A DNA stretch of 40,197 bases, taken from the NCBI GenBank assembly GCA_003554945.1, contig PWHN01000106.1, positions 1 to 40,197 on the forward strand, read 5' to 3'. The DNA is from a bacterium. Its GTDB lineage: Bacteria > T1Sed10-126. A model generated the notes under the pieces. That model saw nothing but the letters and a program-made list of their open reading frames with translations. It was not told the DNA's origin and searched no databases. A program made the position numbers and the translations under genes. Below are positions 7,316 through 16,398 of the stretch, one piece after another. Positions within the stretch are counted from its first letter, which is position 1. Every line of letters starts with the position of its first letter.

Positions 7316-7744
7316 ATGAGTTCCAAGAATTTCACCCCACACAACCCCTATCTTGCGGTTGATGCAATTATCCGTTATGAAGAGGGGATAGTTCTTGTTA
7401 AACGAAAAAATCCTCCGCTTGGCTGGGCACTGCCCGGAGGTTTTGTGGAATACGGGGAGAGCGTTGAGACAGCAGTGGAACGGGAAGTGCGTGAGGAGAC
7501 CGGACTGGAGCTGGAAGACATCAAGCAGTGGAAAGTTTTTTCGCGGCCGGAGCGTGATCCGCGTAAGCACGTTGTAACGGTCTGTTTTACCGCCGAGGGA
7601 AAGGGTAAATTAAAAGCGGCTACAGATGTAAAAGAAGCACAGGTCTGGAGTCCCGACCGACGCATACCGGAGCTTGCCTTTGACCACGAGCAGATCCTGG
7701 AGCAATATCTCCAGGAATATGAAGGAGGAGATAACGATGGATAA
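7316..7744 (+). CDS. Nudix hydrolase (ADP-ribose/nucleotide-sugar pyrophosphatase-like)
   Basis: This 142-residue cytoplasmic enzyme cleaves a nucleoside diphosphate linked to another group. The Nudix box is perfect: G42-x5-E48-x7-R56-E57-V-x-E60-E61-x-G63, within GGFVEYGES...EREVREETGL. The start ATG 7316 has AAAGGAG in good position. The C-terminus overlaps the mannose-1-phosphate guanylyltransferase start by 8 nt, so the two are co-translated. This suggests a housecleaning or nucleotide-sugar role, but the substrate cannot be read from sequence. Confidence 0.9.
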   Translation: MSSKNFTPHNPYLAVDAIIRYEEGIVLVKRKNPPLGWALPGGFVEYGESVETAVEREVREETGLELEDIKQWKVFSRPERDPRKHVVTVCFTAEGKGKLKAATDVKEAQVWSPDRRIPELAFDHEQILEQYLQEYEGGDNDG

Positions 7745-8825
7745 GCTGGCTGTGATAATGGCCGGAGGAACCGGGACGCGGTTCTGGCCGATGTCGCGCA
7801 GCGATCGGCCCAAGCAGGTGATAAGCCTCGAGGACGATCGAACCATGCTTGAAAATACTATCCGCCGTCTGCGTCACGTTTATAATCTTGAAAATATATA
7901 CGTGATTACTTCGCGGGAACACCGTCAACCGGTGCGTGAGGCCTGTGGAGACCTGCCGCCAGAAAATGTTATTGGCGAGCCAGAAGGGAGGGACACTGCC
8001 GCCTGTGCCGGCTGGGCCGGGCTGATCGCACGCGAAGAGCTGGGGCCCGAGACAGTAATTGGAGTCTTTCCGGCCGATCACCGTATTAGTCCGCGAGAGA
8101 AATTTATCACTGCGGTCGAAGCGGCCAGCCAGGCCGCCACTGAGCTTGACGGACTGGTGACGTTTGGAATTCGCCCTGCCTTTGCCTCAACAGGTTACGG
8201 CTATATCAATTATGACGAATCAGAAAGTCGAGAATTTTCCCAGAAAAAGGTCTTTGCAGTTAAAAAATTTACTGAGAAGCCTGACAAAAAATTAGCTCGC
8301 CAATTTATTGAAGCCGGTGATTATCTCTGGAACAGCGGCATGTTTTTCTGGACAGCGCGGCGGATATTAGCTGAAATAGAAGAGTATATGCCCGGACTGA
8401 GTGAGGGCCTGGAAAAAATCCGGGATGATTGGCAGCAGAGCCGGAGCTGGGAAAAGGCGGCTGAAAGTCACTACTCAACGCTTCCCCAGACCTCGATCGA
8501 CTACGGGATTCTTGAAAAATCCAGCCGTGTATGGACGCTACCGGTTGATTTTGACTGGTTGGACCTGGGGACCTGGGATGCCCTGGAAAATCTCTTTGAG
8601 AGGGATGACGCGGGGAACGTGGTTTTTGGTGACTGTGAAATAGTGGATGGGACCAACAATATCATCGTTTCTGCGGAAGGACCTTTTATTGGTTGTGTTG
8701 GCGCGGAAGACTTGATTGTTGTTACAACTGATGACGCTGTGCTTGTATGTGACCGTAATCGAGCGGAGGAAGTAAAGAAGCTCGTTAATAAGCTTAAAGG
8801 TGCAGATATGGACGAGTTATTGTAG
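7737..8825 (+). CDS. Mannose-1-phosphate guanylyltransferase
   Basis: This enzyme makes GDP-mannose from mannose-1-phosphate and GTP, a precursor for exopolysaccharides and O-antigens. The nucleotide-binding loop GGTGTRFWP (10-18) with the following PK (25-26) is the family signature. FTEKPD and WNSGMFFW further on are the sugar-phosphate binding strings. At 362 residues it has the single-function length: the C-terminal cupin isomerase domain of ManC/AlgA is absent. ATG 7737 has GGAGGAG upstream and overlaps the Nudix gene. It may supply the glycosyltransferases elsewhere in the window, which is only inference. Confidence 0.9.
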   Translation: MDKLAVIMAGGTGTRFWPMSRSDRPKQVISLEDDRTMLENTIRRLRHVYNLENIYVITSREHRQPVREACGDLPPENVIGEPEGRDTAACAGWAGLIAREELGPETVIGVFPADHRISPREKFITAVEAASQAATELDGLVTFGIRPAFASTGYGYINYDESESREFSQKKVFAVKKFTEKPDKKLARQFIEAGDYLWNSGMFFWTARRILAEIEEYMPGLSEGLEKIRDDWQQSRSWEKAAESHYSTLPQTSIDYGILEKSSRVWTLPVDFDWLDLGTWDALENLFERDDAGNVVFGDCEIVDGTNNIIVSAEGPFIGCVGAEDLIVVTTDDAVLVCDRNRAEEVKKLVNKLKGADMDELL

Positions 8826-9013
8826 TAATAATCTGAGTGCTTGGTTCTCAGAACGGAGAAACTGCAAAACTGCTTCCTAAAATAGTAAAAAGGATTTCAA
8901 CAGAGCCTTTGTCGTTGAGCGAATAATTTATAAAAGTGAATAATACGACTGAACTTTAACCGGCTTACCGTCGATAATTGTACTAAAGCTTTTATCGAAG
9001 GGAGCTGGTTAAG

Positions 9014-9211
9014 GTGGAGGACGATTCTGGACGGGAATTCGAGAAATTTATGAGAGCTCAAATCAACCAGGTTTTTACCTTTAAGAAAGAGCTCGAAAAT
9101 AAACTGGTTATGTCAGTCGATAGCGAGAAGGCGGCCCGCATGTGGGTGAGTTTGCGCGCTGACGACTTTCGCAAGTCCTTCGATAAAAAAACGACCATTC
9201 TTACCGAGTGA
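9014..9211 (+). CDS. Small hypothetical protein, 65 residues
   Basis: I do not recognise this protein. It is a charged, probably helical 65-residue chain without cysteines or membrane segment, starting at GTG 9014 behind GGGAG about 9 nt upstream. Its codon use resembles the neighbouring genes, and a ribosome binding site is present, which is why I keep it. The preceding gap (8826-9013) shows no other gene. Confidence 0.5.
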   Translation: MEDDSGREFEKFMRAQINQVFTFKKELENKLVMSVDSEKAARMWVSLRADDFRKSFDKKTTILTE

Positions 9212-9278
9212 ATAATCTCCCCATTAATTCTTTCTTTCCTTCCTGAACAGGTGAAAATTACAGAATTTTTGAATTTTA

Positions 9279-9287
9279 TGCTAAAAT
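9279..9287 (+). promoter_or_regulatory. Extended -10 promoter box before the TPR protein
   Basis: TGCTAAAAT fits an extended -10 element. Transcription would begin near 9294, giving a very short leader to the TTG start at 9313. Confidence 0.35.
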
Positions 9288-9312
9288 ATACAAAAAGGAG
9301 GGCGAGTCTGCC

Positions 9313-10797
9313 TTGAAAAAAATAACTATATTTTCTGTCGCATGTTTGTTTCTGTTCATGGGTCTGCCCTTAAGGGCAGATGACCCCGGAACTATGTTTC
9401 TTGAAGCAGATCAGTTATTAGAAGCTGGCGAGTTAGATGAGGCGGCGGAACTATATCAAGCAGTAATTGACAGCGAGCCCGACGATACCCTGCGCTACGA
9501 TGCCAAAGAATCGCTGGGCGAAATTAATTTTGAAAAGGGCCGGCTGGGAGAAGCGCGGCAGTATTTTAAGACTGTCAGCGAAAACCATCCGGATCAACTG
9601 GCCCGTGGATTTGCTCTTTTCAGTAAGATTGAAATAGCTCTGCTTGAGGACGACCTGCGTGAGGCAGAGGAACTTATCCGACGTTTTGAATCTAATCATC
9701 CAGACCATCCCATCTATTCAGTAGTTCAGGAAGAATTTTCTGAATTGATAGATCCTACCCCGGAACCAGAGCCAGAACCTGATCCTGAAGTTCCCGAACC
9801 GCCCGATGATCCACCGGAAGAGGAGCCGCCAACCGAAGAGATACCCCCTGATCCGGAGCAGGCACTGGCCGAGGACCCTGAGTTGCGCCGTCAGCTAATT
9901 GCTGAGCTGGAACGGCTCAAACGGCGGGAAATGAGGCTGGAGGAACAGTATGAGGCCAGTCGGCAAAAAGTCGAAGACTTAGAGAGACAGCTTGAAGAAA
10001 TTCCGCGCCCGGAAATTTTAAGGGATGAGATAGCCGCCCGGGTGGAAGAGCGACTGGATGAGCTGCGCCGCCGTAATCGGGAATTGCTCGAAAGATTGGA
10101 GTCTACTTCAGCTCAAAATAGGGAGCTGGCAGAACGGCTGACTGAGTATCAGTCCAGGCTGGCGGAGCTTGAGGACGAGAATGAACTTTTAACCAGGCAG
10201 AACCAGCGCTTGACCGAGGCAATATCACAGGAAATCGTTTCCCTTGTCCGGGAAGGGCGGTTAACCGATATTGCCCGCGAAGTTGAATTAACAGACACGG
10301 CCGTCGCGGCCCTGGATGAACGGGAAGAATCACTGCGTGCTCGGGCCCGGCAAGCCATAAGTGAAAGCAAATACGACGTTGCTCTAAACAATTTGCATCC
10401 GCTGCTTCAGGAAGACCCAACGGCGGTTGACCATTATCTTGCCGCCCAGGCTTACTGGCGGTTGAGCGGTGAGCCGATTCCGGCACTTGAACATGTAAGC
10501 CGGTCAATTGAGATGGCTGAAGACCCGGACCCGGAGCGATTATTACTTAAAGCGGAGATACTCCTGGAGGCCGACCAGAGGGCCGAGTTAGAACAATTCC
10601 TGGCGCGCTGGGGGAACTGGTTGAACGAGCATGCGGAAGACGAAAATGAGTCCCGCTGGTTTTTAATACGAGGTCGCCGCCTCTTGAACATGGGCGCTGA
10701 CGACCGGGCATTTTTTGAGTTGATGCGCTCTGTAAACGCTGCTCCCGGCAGTGCCTGGGCTCAGCAGGCCAGGACCATAATTAACGAAGAGCTTTGA
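9313..10797 (+). CDS. Exported TPR / coiled-coil protein
   Basis: This 494-residue protein starts with a signal peptide (MKKITIFSVACLFLFMGLPLRA), likely cut after LRA, so it acts in the envelope. Order: TPR-like helices (about 25-135), a Pro/Glu-rich spacer of PEPEP type (about 150-185), a long coiled coil (about 190-330) and more TPR-like helices (about 340-490). This resembles periplasmic scaffold proteins of YbgF/CpoB type, but I cannot assign it to a named family. TTG 9313 has AGGAGG upstream. The gene runs directly into the MurG-like gene (TTGA overlap), which suggests a job in cell-wall assembly. Confidence 0.75.
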   Translation: MKKITIFSVACLFLFMGLPLRADDPGTMFLEADQLLEAGELDEAAELYQAVIDSEPDDTLRYDAKESLGEINFEKGRLGEARQYFKTVSENHPDQLARGFALFSKIEIALLEDDLREAEELIRRFESNHPDHPIYSVVQEEFSELIDPTPEPEPEPDPEVPEPPDDPPEEEPPTEEIPPDPEQALAEDPELRRQLIAELERLKRREMRLEEQYEASRQKVEDLERQLEEIPRPEILRDEIAARVEERLDELRRRNRELLERLESTSAQNRELAERLTEYQSRLAELEDENELLTRQNQRLTEAISQEIVSLVREGRLTDIAREVELTDTAVAALDEREESLRARARQAISESKYDVALNNLHPLLQEDPTAVDHYLAAQAYWRLSGEPIPALEHVSRSIEMAEDPDPERLLLKAEILLEADQRAELEQFLARWGNWLNEHAEDENESRWFLIRGRRLLNMGADDRAFFELMRSVNAAPGSAWAQQARTIINEEL

Positions 10798-11861
10798 GTT
10801 CCGGCAGCGCTGTGGAGCTGGCGCTTGCCTCTGGTCCTACCGGTGGTCATTTGCTACCGGCAATATTAACCGCCCGGCAGTTTCAGCATTACGGTATTAA
10901 TACCTGTCTATTTTCATCCGCCCCCGCATCTCATCCTCTATTAAACAATTATGAAGGAGAATACAGCCGTCTGCGAATTAAAAATTGGTCGGCAGTGGAC
11001 TTATTAGCAAAAATTCAGGGACTGCAGGAGCTTTCGCATCATTTTTTTCGTCTTCGCAAACAGATTCGTGAATATGACGCTCTGCTTGCTTTCGGGGGGT
11101 ATTCATCGGTCCCTGTAATTGCTTCGGCACTTTATGCTCGCAAACCAATTTATCTGCAGGAACAGAATCGTATCCCCGGCAAAACGACACTTCTGTTCAG
11201 TAATTTTGCCCGGTCAGTCTTCTATGGTCTGCCACCGCTTAAACGAGGGGGCGAGCAGCGCTGGTATTTAACCGGTAACCCGACTCGTCCGGTGAAAACT
11301 ATCTCCGACTCCTGGTTTGGAGACAATCATTTGCTGGTCGTGCTCGGTGGTTCCCAGGGCTCGTTGGAACTTTCAGAACATCTCTCAAAAACAGGAGGCG
11401 AACTTCTTGAGGAGGGGTGGAAGATATATTACGTGGCCGGTAAGTTTGGTCGTGATTTGAGGGGAAGGTTTGAAGATTATGATAATTTTCGTCAGGTTGA
11501 GTTTACCAACCAGTTACCGGAGATCATGTCTTGCGCCACCTGTGTATGGAGTCGTGCCGGCGCCGGGACCGTAAGTGAACTGGCCGTATATAACGTTCCG
11601 GCGCTGCTGTTTCCCTTCAAAGCTGCGGCCGACTCGCATCAGCATTATAATGCCGGCTGGCTGGCTGGTATTGGCCCGGCCCGGGTAATAAAAAAGGGGG
11701 AGGACAACAAATTAGTGGAGCTGACAAAGCGGCTTTCGGAAGCAAAATCTGGTTATGATTTACCCGCTGAAATGGAGACGGAAGCAGCGGGAAAAATAGT
11801 TACGACCATGATTGATGATTTGTCTTTAGAAAAAACGGATGAGGTAGTAAACAATGAGTGA
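10794..11861 (+). CDS. MurG-like UDP-GlcNAc undecaprenyl-pyrophosphoryl glycosyltransferase
   Basis: MurG adds GlcNAc to lipid I to make lipid II on the inner face of the membrane. The protein has the GT-B two-domain plan at 355 residues. GPTGGH (14-19) replaces the usual GGTGGH but keeps the catalytic-region His. FGGYSSVP, EQNRIPGK, LGGSQGS, SRAGAGTVSEL and a DSHQHYNA string follow in the MurG order. The TTG start overlaps the previous stop; a GTG at 10812 is an alternative. It lies outside any dcw cell-division cluster, beside an envelope TPR protein and an exonuclease, so it could be the only MurG or a specialised paralogue. Confidence 0.8.
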   Translation: MSSGSAVELALASGPTGGHLLPAILTARQFQHYGINTCLFSSAPASHPLLNNYEGEYSRLRIKNWSAVDLLAKIQGLQELSHHFFRLRKQIREYDALLAFGGYSSVPVIASALYARKPIYLQEQNRIPGKTTLLFSNFARSVFYGLPPLKRGGEQRWYLTGNPTRPVKTISDSWFGDNHLLVVLGGSQGSLELSEHLSKTGGELLEEGWKIYYVAGKFGRDLRGRFEDYDNFRQVEFTNQLPEIMSCATCVWSRAGAGTVSELAVYNVPALLFPFKAAADSHQHYNAGWLAGIGPARVIKKGEDNKLVELTKRLSEAKSGYDLPAEMETEAAGKIVTTMIDDLSLEKTDEVVNNE

Positions 11862-12708
11862 TAATTTATTATCCAGAGCCCTGGGAAAAATTGAATACGC
11901 CCTGCTTGACTTTGAGACAACCGGTAGTTCACCGGCCTACGGTCACCGGGTTTGTGAGCTTGGACTGCTTGTGATTGAAATGGAAAATAACGACGGGCAG
12001 TTGGACTATCGACCGGTTGAAAGTTATCAGCAACTAATTGATCCCCGGCGGGAAATTTCACCGGGGGCTCGGGCCGTCAACGGAATAACCAGAGATATGG
12101 TTGAAGGTAAACCATTTTTTGAAGAAATTACCGAGCCGCTCCTCGAACTGATTTCTGAGCGTCCACTGGTTGCTCACCACGCCCCATTTGATATGAAGTT
12201 CCTGGTGGCTGAACTGGAGCTTGCCGGCGAGGCCTTCCCAAATGTCCCCGTGCTGGACAGTTGTGCGCTTGCTCGGAGGCAATTTGATTTTGCCAGCAAC
12301 GCGCTCGAAAATATCGCCGCCACACTGGGAGTTGACAGGCCAACTCATCGGGCACTGGACGATGTTCAGGCGCTGGCTGATGTCTGGACACATTTGCTTG
12401 CCCAATTAATTGAACGGGGAGTGCAGAACCTGGGGGAACTGTTAGAAAAACAGGGCGGCGAAGTTAAGGTCACCAAACCGGATTCTCCCCGTTCTTTACC
12501 GCTTCCAATTAACGAAGCCCTGGCTACTCGCCGCCCCTTGAAAATAGAATATCAGAGCGCCGGTGGCCGCCGCTCAACCCGTAGAATTACCCCCCTGAAA
12601 GCGACGCGAAACAACGAGCGTGATTACCTGATTGCTCACTGCCACCGGTCCGGTGCGCAGCGCACCTTTAGGATTGATCGTATAATCGGGGTGGATGGTG
12701 GGGAGTAG
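11854..12708 (+). CDS. DnaQ-like 3'-5' exonuclease fused to a WYL domain
   Basis: Residues 12-185 form a DEDDh exonuclease: D19 and E21 in LDFETTG, D113 in HHAPFDMKF, H165 and D170 in HRALDD. It would remove nucleotides from DNA or RNA 3' ends with two metal ions. Residues 218-281 resemble a WYL domain (INEALATRRPLKIEYQ, RRITPLKAT, FRIDRI), a ligand- or nucleic-acid-sensing module usually found in transcription regulators. The WYL part replaces the BRCT or nuclease extensions seen in other DnaQ relatives. It overlaps the MurG-like gene by 8 nt. It is not expected to be the replicative epsilon subunit, given its context and extra domain. Confidence 0.85.
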   Translation: MSDNLLSRALGKIEYALLDFETTGSSPAYGHRVCELGLLVIEMENNDGQLDYRPVESYQQLIDPRREISPGARAVNGITRDMVEGKPFFEEITEPLLELISERPLVAHHAPFDMKFLVAELELAGEAFPNVPVLDSCALARRQFDFASNALENIAATLGVDRPTHRALDDVQALADVWTHLLAQLIERGVQNLGELLEKQGGEVKVTKPDSPRSLPLPINEALATRRPLKIEYQSAGGRRSTRRITPLKATRNNERDYLIAHCHRSGAQRTFRIDRIIGVDGGE

Positions 12709-12714
12709 ATAGAA

Positions 12715-13416
12715 TTGCCGTCCAGCGAAAGCCAATCCTGGGTTGAACAGATAGCCGGAAAAATTTGGACCCGGGAGAAGTGGATACCCTGGAAGCTGAC
12801 GCAACTGCACGCCCGGATGACCCTGGTCAGACTGGAGCCAGGCTTGCTTCTGCACTCGCCGCTGCCGCTCAATAACTCCGACCTAAATTTTATTGAATCC
12901 AGGGGTGAAGTAAGGTGGATTGTTTCTCCAAACCGCTGGCATTATCGCTATTTAAAATCAGCGCGTGACCTTTTTGAGGAGGCAAAATTTTACCTGCCGC
13001 CAGCCCCGGCCCGCCGCTATCCCGAGCTTGATCCAGCCGGTACTCTTGATGCCGATCCAAATATCGCCGGCCAAAAACTAAAAATAATTCCGGTTGGCGG
13101 AAGCCCCCTCGTTGAAGAATACGTTTTTATCTTATCGCACCTGAGAACGGTAATTGTTGGCGATTTAATTGAATATTTTTATTCCCGGGGACCACTGCTT
13201 ATGCGTTTGATCGCGCGCCCCCACGGTGTTTACAACCATTACGACATCGCAAGAGTCTGGCGCTGGACAGTCTTTGACAGAGAAGTTATGCGCCGGGCGA
13301 TAAATGATATTCTTTCCTATCAACCGCGCCGTCTGATTCTCGCCCACGGTCCAGTGGCGGAAGACTCCGCCGCGGAAATTATTAAAAAGGTCTTCGACTG
13401 GCTGTTAAGTTCCTAA
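12715..13416 (+). CDS. DUF4336 family protein
   Basis: This 233-residue protein matches the DUF4336 pattern: an opening WVEQIAGKIWTREKWIP-like strand, RLEPGLLLHSPLPL, VRWIVSPNRWHYRYL, and an AHG near the C-terminus. The fold is thought to be related to metallo-beta-lactamases, with most metal ligands changed. Start TTG 12715 has GGGGAG upstream and sits 6 nt after the exonuclease stop, so it is the last gene of this run. The function of the family is unknown. Confidence 0.7.
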   Translation: MPSSESQSWVEQIAGKIWTREKWIPWKLTQLHARMTLVRLEPGLLLHSPLPLNNSDLNFIESRGEVRWIVSPNRWHYRYLKSARDLFEEAKFYLPPAPARRYPELDPAGTLDADPNIAGQKLKIIPVGGSPLVEEYVFILSHLRTVIVGDLIEYFYSRGPLLMRLIARPHGVYNHYDIARVWRWTVFDREVMRRAINDILSYQPRRLILAHGPVAEDSAAEIIKKVFDWLLSS

Positions 13417-13659
13417 ACCGATTACCGTTATTATGAATCATCTGACCGGGAAATAAATACCCACTTTTTTCATAAACTGATACAAAAGGGACCAGTTAAG
13501 ACGTTTCTTTTTTTCCCTACAAATTGTCGATTTAGACTCTGTTTATAAACCCATTTTTACGCTCTTTGAAGTCCACAAAAATTATGTGTTTTTTGTGCCT
13601 TTTGGCTCGGAACTTGCTCATATATTTAGTGGGGGAAAATTAGGGAGGAAGTGAGAGAA

Positions 13660-15024
13660 ATGAAAAATTATAAAATGGGCAGTGATGTCTTTTGCTGGAT
13701 GCTGGAAAAGATGCCAGACGCATTTGCATATCACAAGATTATTACCGACCAGTCTGGCGAGCCGGTTGATTATCTGCTGCTGGATTGCAATAAAGCTTTC
13801 GAAGAAATAACCGGGCTAAAAAGGAGCGAGGTGCTTGGCCGGCCTATCACGGAAATCTTTCCGGGAATAGAAAACTCAGAGTTTGACTGGATAAAGAAAT
13901 ACGGCGAGGTGGCCTTAAACGGCACCAGCATCCATTTTGAACAGTATTCTGAACCATTGGACGCTTGGTATGAGGTTAGTGCTTACAGCGAAAAAAGAGG
14001 TTTTTTTGTTACGGTGTTTCGTGATGTGACGGAAAGAAGAGAAATCGAAAAAAAACTTCGAACTAGTGAGATGCGCTACCGGACCCTACACGACGCCCAC
14101 CAGGATGTTATCTGCCGCTGGAAACCGGATACGACTTTAACTTTTGCCAATGATAATTACTGCGACTTGTTTGGTTTGGAGGGAGACTTGAGTGAATACC
14201 GGTGGATTGACTTTCTTCCGGAAGCTGAGCAGTCAAAGATGAAGGAAACCCTGTCTGAACTGATAGCAGATCCCAAAAATTTAACCTACGAACATAAAGT
14301 TGTCAGCGCCAGCGGGGAGATCCGCTGGTATCAGTGGAAGGATACGCCCATATATGACGGTGATCGTCTGGTTGAATTTCAGTCGACAGGTCGGGATATC
14401 ACCAAATTGAAGGAAATTGAAGAAAAATTGCAGGAGAAGAACCGCAAGCTTGAACAGACGGAAAATAAGCTTCGGGCGGCTAACCTTTCGCTTGAGAAGC
14501 TGAGCCGTAGGGATTCACTGACTGAGCTGGGTAACAGGCGAGAATTTGATCGAAAATTTGAAGATGAATGGGAAAGAATGAACCGCGAAGGCGCGCCAAT
14601 TTCGCTAATCATCTTTGATATTGATCACTTCAAAAATTACAATGACCACTATGGTCACCCGGAGGGGGATAGAATTCTTCATGAAATTGGACAGACCATT
14701 GCGAGAGGGGCCCGGCGGCCCGCCGACTGTGCTGCTCGCATTGGCGGCGAAGAGTTCGCGCTTATTCTGCCTTACACCGGTGCGACCGGAGCGGAGAATG
14801 TGGCTAATGAAGTGCTCAATAACGTTAGAGGTTTGCACCTTCAGCACAGCTATTCAAACACCGCTGACGTGGTAACTATCAGTGCCGGCGTGGCTACCTG
14901 CGTGCCTGGTGTAGACAATAGTTTGGGCGAATTGTTAATCGATGCTGATCGAGCTCTATACAGAGCCAAAAGCGATGGCCGAAATTGTGTTCGTAGTACC
15001 AATGGAAAGATGAAAGCTATTTAG
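13660..15024 (+). CDS. PAS-PAS-GGDEF diguanylate cyclase
   Basis: This soluble 454-residue protein probably makes cyclic di-GMP. Two PAS sensor domains (about 10-125 and 130-255) are joined by a coiled-coil linker (about 255-290) to a GGDEF domain. The active-site loop is GGEEF at 362-366, an active form. The feedback-inhibition I-site RxxD is present as RPAD at 353-356, exactly five residues before the loop. ATG 13660 is preferred over GTG 13651 because GGAGG is 11 nt before the ATG but only 2 nt before the GTG. Its end overlaps the convergent transporter gene by 8 nt. A link to the polysaccharide genes downstream is plausible. Confidence 0.92.
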   Translation: MKNYKMGSDVFCWMLEKMPDAFAYHKIITDQSGEPVDYLLLDCNKAFEEITGLKRSEVLGRPITEIFPGIENSEFDWIKKYGEVALNGTSIHFEQYSEPLDAWYEVSAYSEKRGFFVTVFRDVTERREIEKKLRTSEMRYRTLHDAHQDVICRWKPDTTLTFANDNYCDLFGLEGDLSEYRWIDFLPEAEQSKMKETLSELIADPKNLTYEHKVVSASGEIRWYQWKDTPIYDGDRLVEFQSTGRDITKLKEIEEKLQEKNRKLEQTENKLRAANLSLEKLSRRDSLTELGNRREFDRKFEDEWERMNREGAPISLIIFDIDHFKNYNDHYGHPEGDRILHEIGQTIARGARRPADCAARIGGEEFALILPYTGATGAENVANEVLNNVRGLHLQHSYSNTADVVTISAGVATCVPGVDNSLGELLIDADRALYRAKSDGRNCVRSTNGKMKAI

Positions 15025-16234
15025 TTTTTTGAAATTTTTTGAACTGCATACGTAGCAATAAAACAAGTCCAACCGCAATACTGCAGCCGATAGTTGAGAT
15101 CAAGAAAATCAGGTTATAGTCACCGATAATGTCATATAATTGTCCGTAAATTACTGGTCCTAACAGCCCGCCAATGCCGTAGCTGGAAAATAGCAGACCG
15201 TAGTTTGCCCCCATGTTCTCAATTCCAAACAGGTCCGAGGTAACCACCGGATAAAGTATGAGCAGAGCACCGAAGGCCAGTCCAAACACCACCCCTGAGA
15301 GGTAGAAAGCCCAGGTCAGGCCAGCGGAAAGGTTGAACATAACTGCTGAGCTTCCCATCGCCAGGCAGGCCAGTCCCAACAGCAGTAGGTGGCCGACCTC
15401 ATCCGAGATCGCCCCCATGCTGACGCGGCCGAGGCCATTGAAGACGGCAATAACACTGAGAATAAAAGCGGCCGCCATTGGTTGAACGCCTGTCCCTTCA
15501 GCGTAGTAGACAACGTGACCCATTGTACCCAGACCAACGGTAAGAGCTAAAAACCAGGCCGTCCAGGCCAGCCAGAAGGTTGAAGTTTGAACCGTCTCCA
15601 ATGGTGTTAGATTCATCATTGATTCATGAACATTGTTTTCTTTGTTTTCATCCATTAGCTTCTTCGGTGGCAAAACCATTACTGTGGATGCCAGCGTGGT
15701 TAATCCTAAAAAACCAACGCCAAGACTTAAAAACGCGGTCTGCCAGCCGTATACTTCTATTATAAAATTAGCCAGTGGTGAGAGGATAAAGGAGCCGGCT
15801 CCAAATCCAAAAATAACAAGTCCGCTCATTAAGCCTTTTCGCTCAGGGAACCACTTGACCACGGTTGTAACCGGCGTTACGTAGGCGAATCCGGTTCCCA
15901 GTCCGCCGAGCACACCGTAGGTTAAACAGAGGAAGATGAGACCGGTAGAAAACCCGCTTAACAGGTATCCTGAGCTGAAGATTACTGCTCCTGCCAAACA
16001 GACGGGACGTGGGCCGTAAAGGTCCTGCAGCCAGCCTCCGAGGATCATTCCAATCGTGTAGAGCAAAAGAAAGATCGAAAAGGGCAGAGAAGCCTGGGCT
16101 CCCGACCAGCCAAACTCCTCAATTAAAGGGTCGACATAAACTCCCCAGACGTAAGCCACGCCCAGCACAAGCATAATCAACGTCCCCGCCGCAACTATAA
16201 GTGAGGGATGAATGTAAGAATTGGTTCGTCTCAT
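15017..16234 (-). CDS. MFS transporter, oxalate/formate antiporter (OFA) family
   Basis: This 405-residue inner-membrane carrier has 12 predicted membrane segments and the OFA pattern: LGVAYVWGVY in helix 1, LYGPRP after helix 2, the glycine-rich GVLGGLGTGFAY and KWFPERKGLMSGL. OFA members exchange small monocarboxylates or dicarboxylates, and the substrate here cannot be told. ATG 16234 has GGGAGG 7 nt upstream; the frame continues upstream without signal. An inverted repeat at 16265-16294 lies in the promoter area. Confidence 0.88.
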   Translation of the reverse strand: MRRTNSYIHPSLIVAAGTLIMLVLGVAYVWGVYVDPLIEEFGWSGAQASLPFSIFLLLYTIGMILGGWLQDLYGPRPVCLAGAVIFSSGYLLSGFSTGLIFLCLTYGVLGGLGTGFAYVTPVTTVVKWFPERKGLMSGLVIFGFGAGSFILSPLANFIIEVYGWQTAFLSLGVGFLGLTTLASTVMVLPPKKLMDENKENNVHESMMNLTPLETVQTSTFWLAWTAWFLALTVGLGTMGHVVYYAEGTGVQPMAAAFILSVIAVFNGLGRVSMGAISDEVGHLLLLGLACLAMGSSAVMFNLSAGLTWAFYLSGVVFGLAFGALLILYPVVTSDLFGIENMGANYGLLFSSYGIGGLLGPVIYGQLYDIIGDYNLIFLISTIGCSIAVGLVLLLRMQFKKFQKTK

Positions 16235-16264
16235 TTTATTTACCTCCCAAAAAATTTTTAGAAA

Positions 16265-16294
16265 GTATAACACTTTTTCACAAAATTGTTATAC
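16265..16294 (-). promoter_or_regulatory. Inverted repeat upstream of the OFA transporter (candidate operator)
   Basis: GTATAACA (16265-16272) and TGTTATAC (16287-16294) are perfect inverted repeats separated by 14 nt, about 30-60 nt upstream of the transporter ATG on the minus strand. The area is AT-rich and promoter-like (TATACT in the minus orientation). A dimeric regulator could bind here. Confidence 0.4.
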
Positions 16295-16398
16295 ACTTAA
16301 TACAACTTAAGGTTCATCCGCTATTGTTGTGAGCAAATGGTAACCCAGGTTTGACTTAGCTCGGATAAAACAGCAGTGAATCTTACAGGTGATAGCAA

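Noticed and set aside
7298..8081. Minus-strand open frames opposite the Nudix and guanylyltransferase genes
   Set aside because: They are shadows of two genes with perfect motifs on the plus strand.
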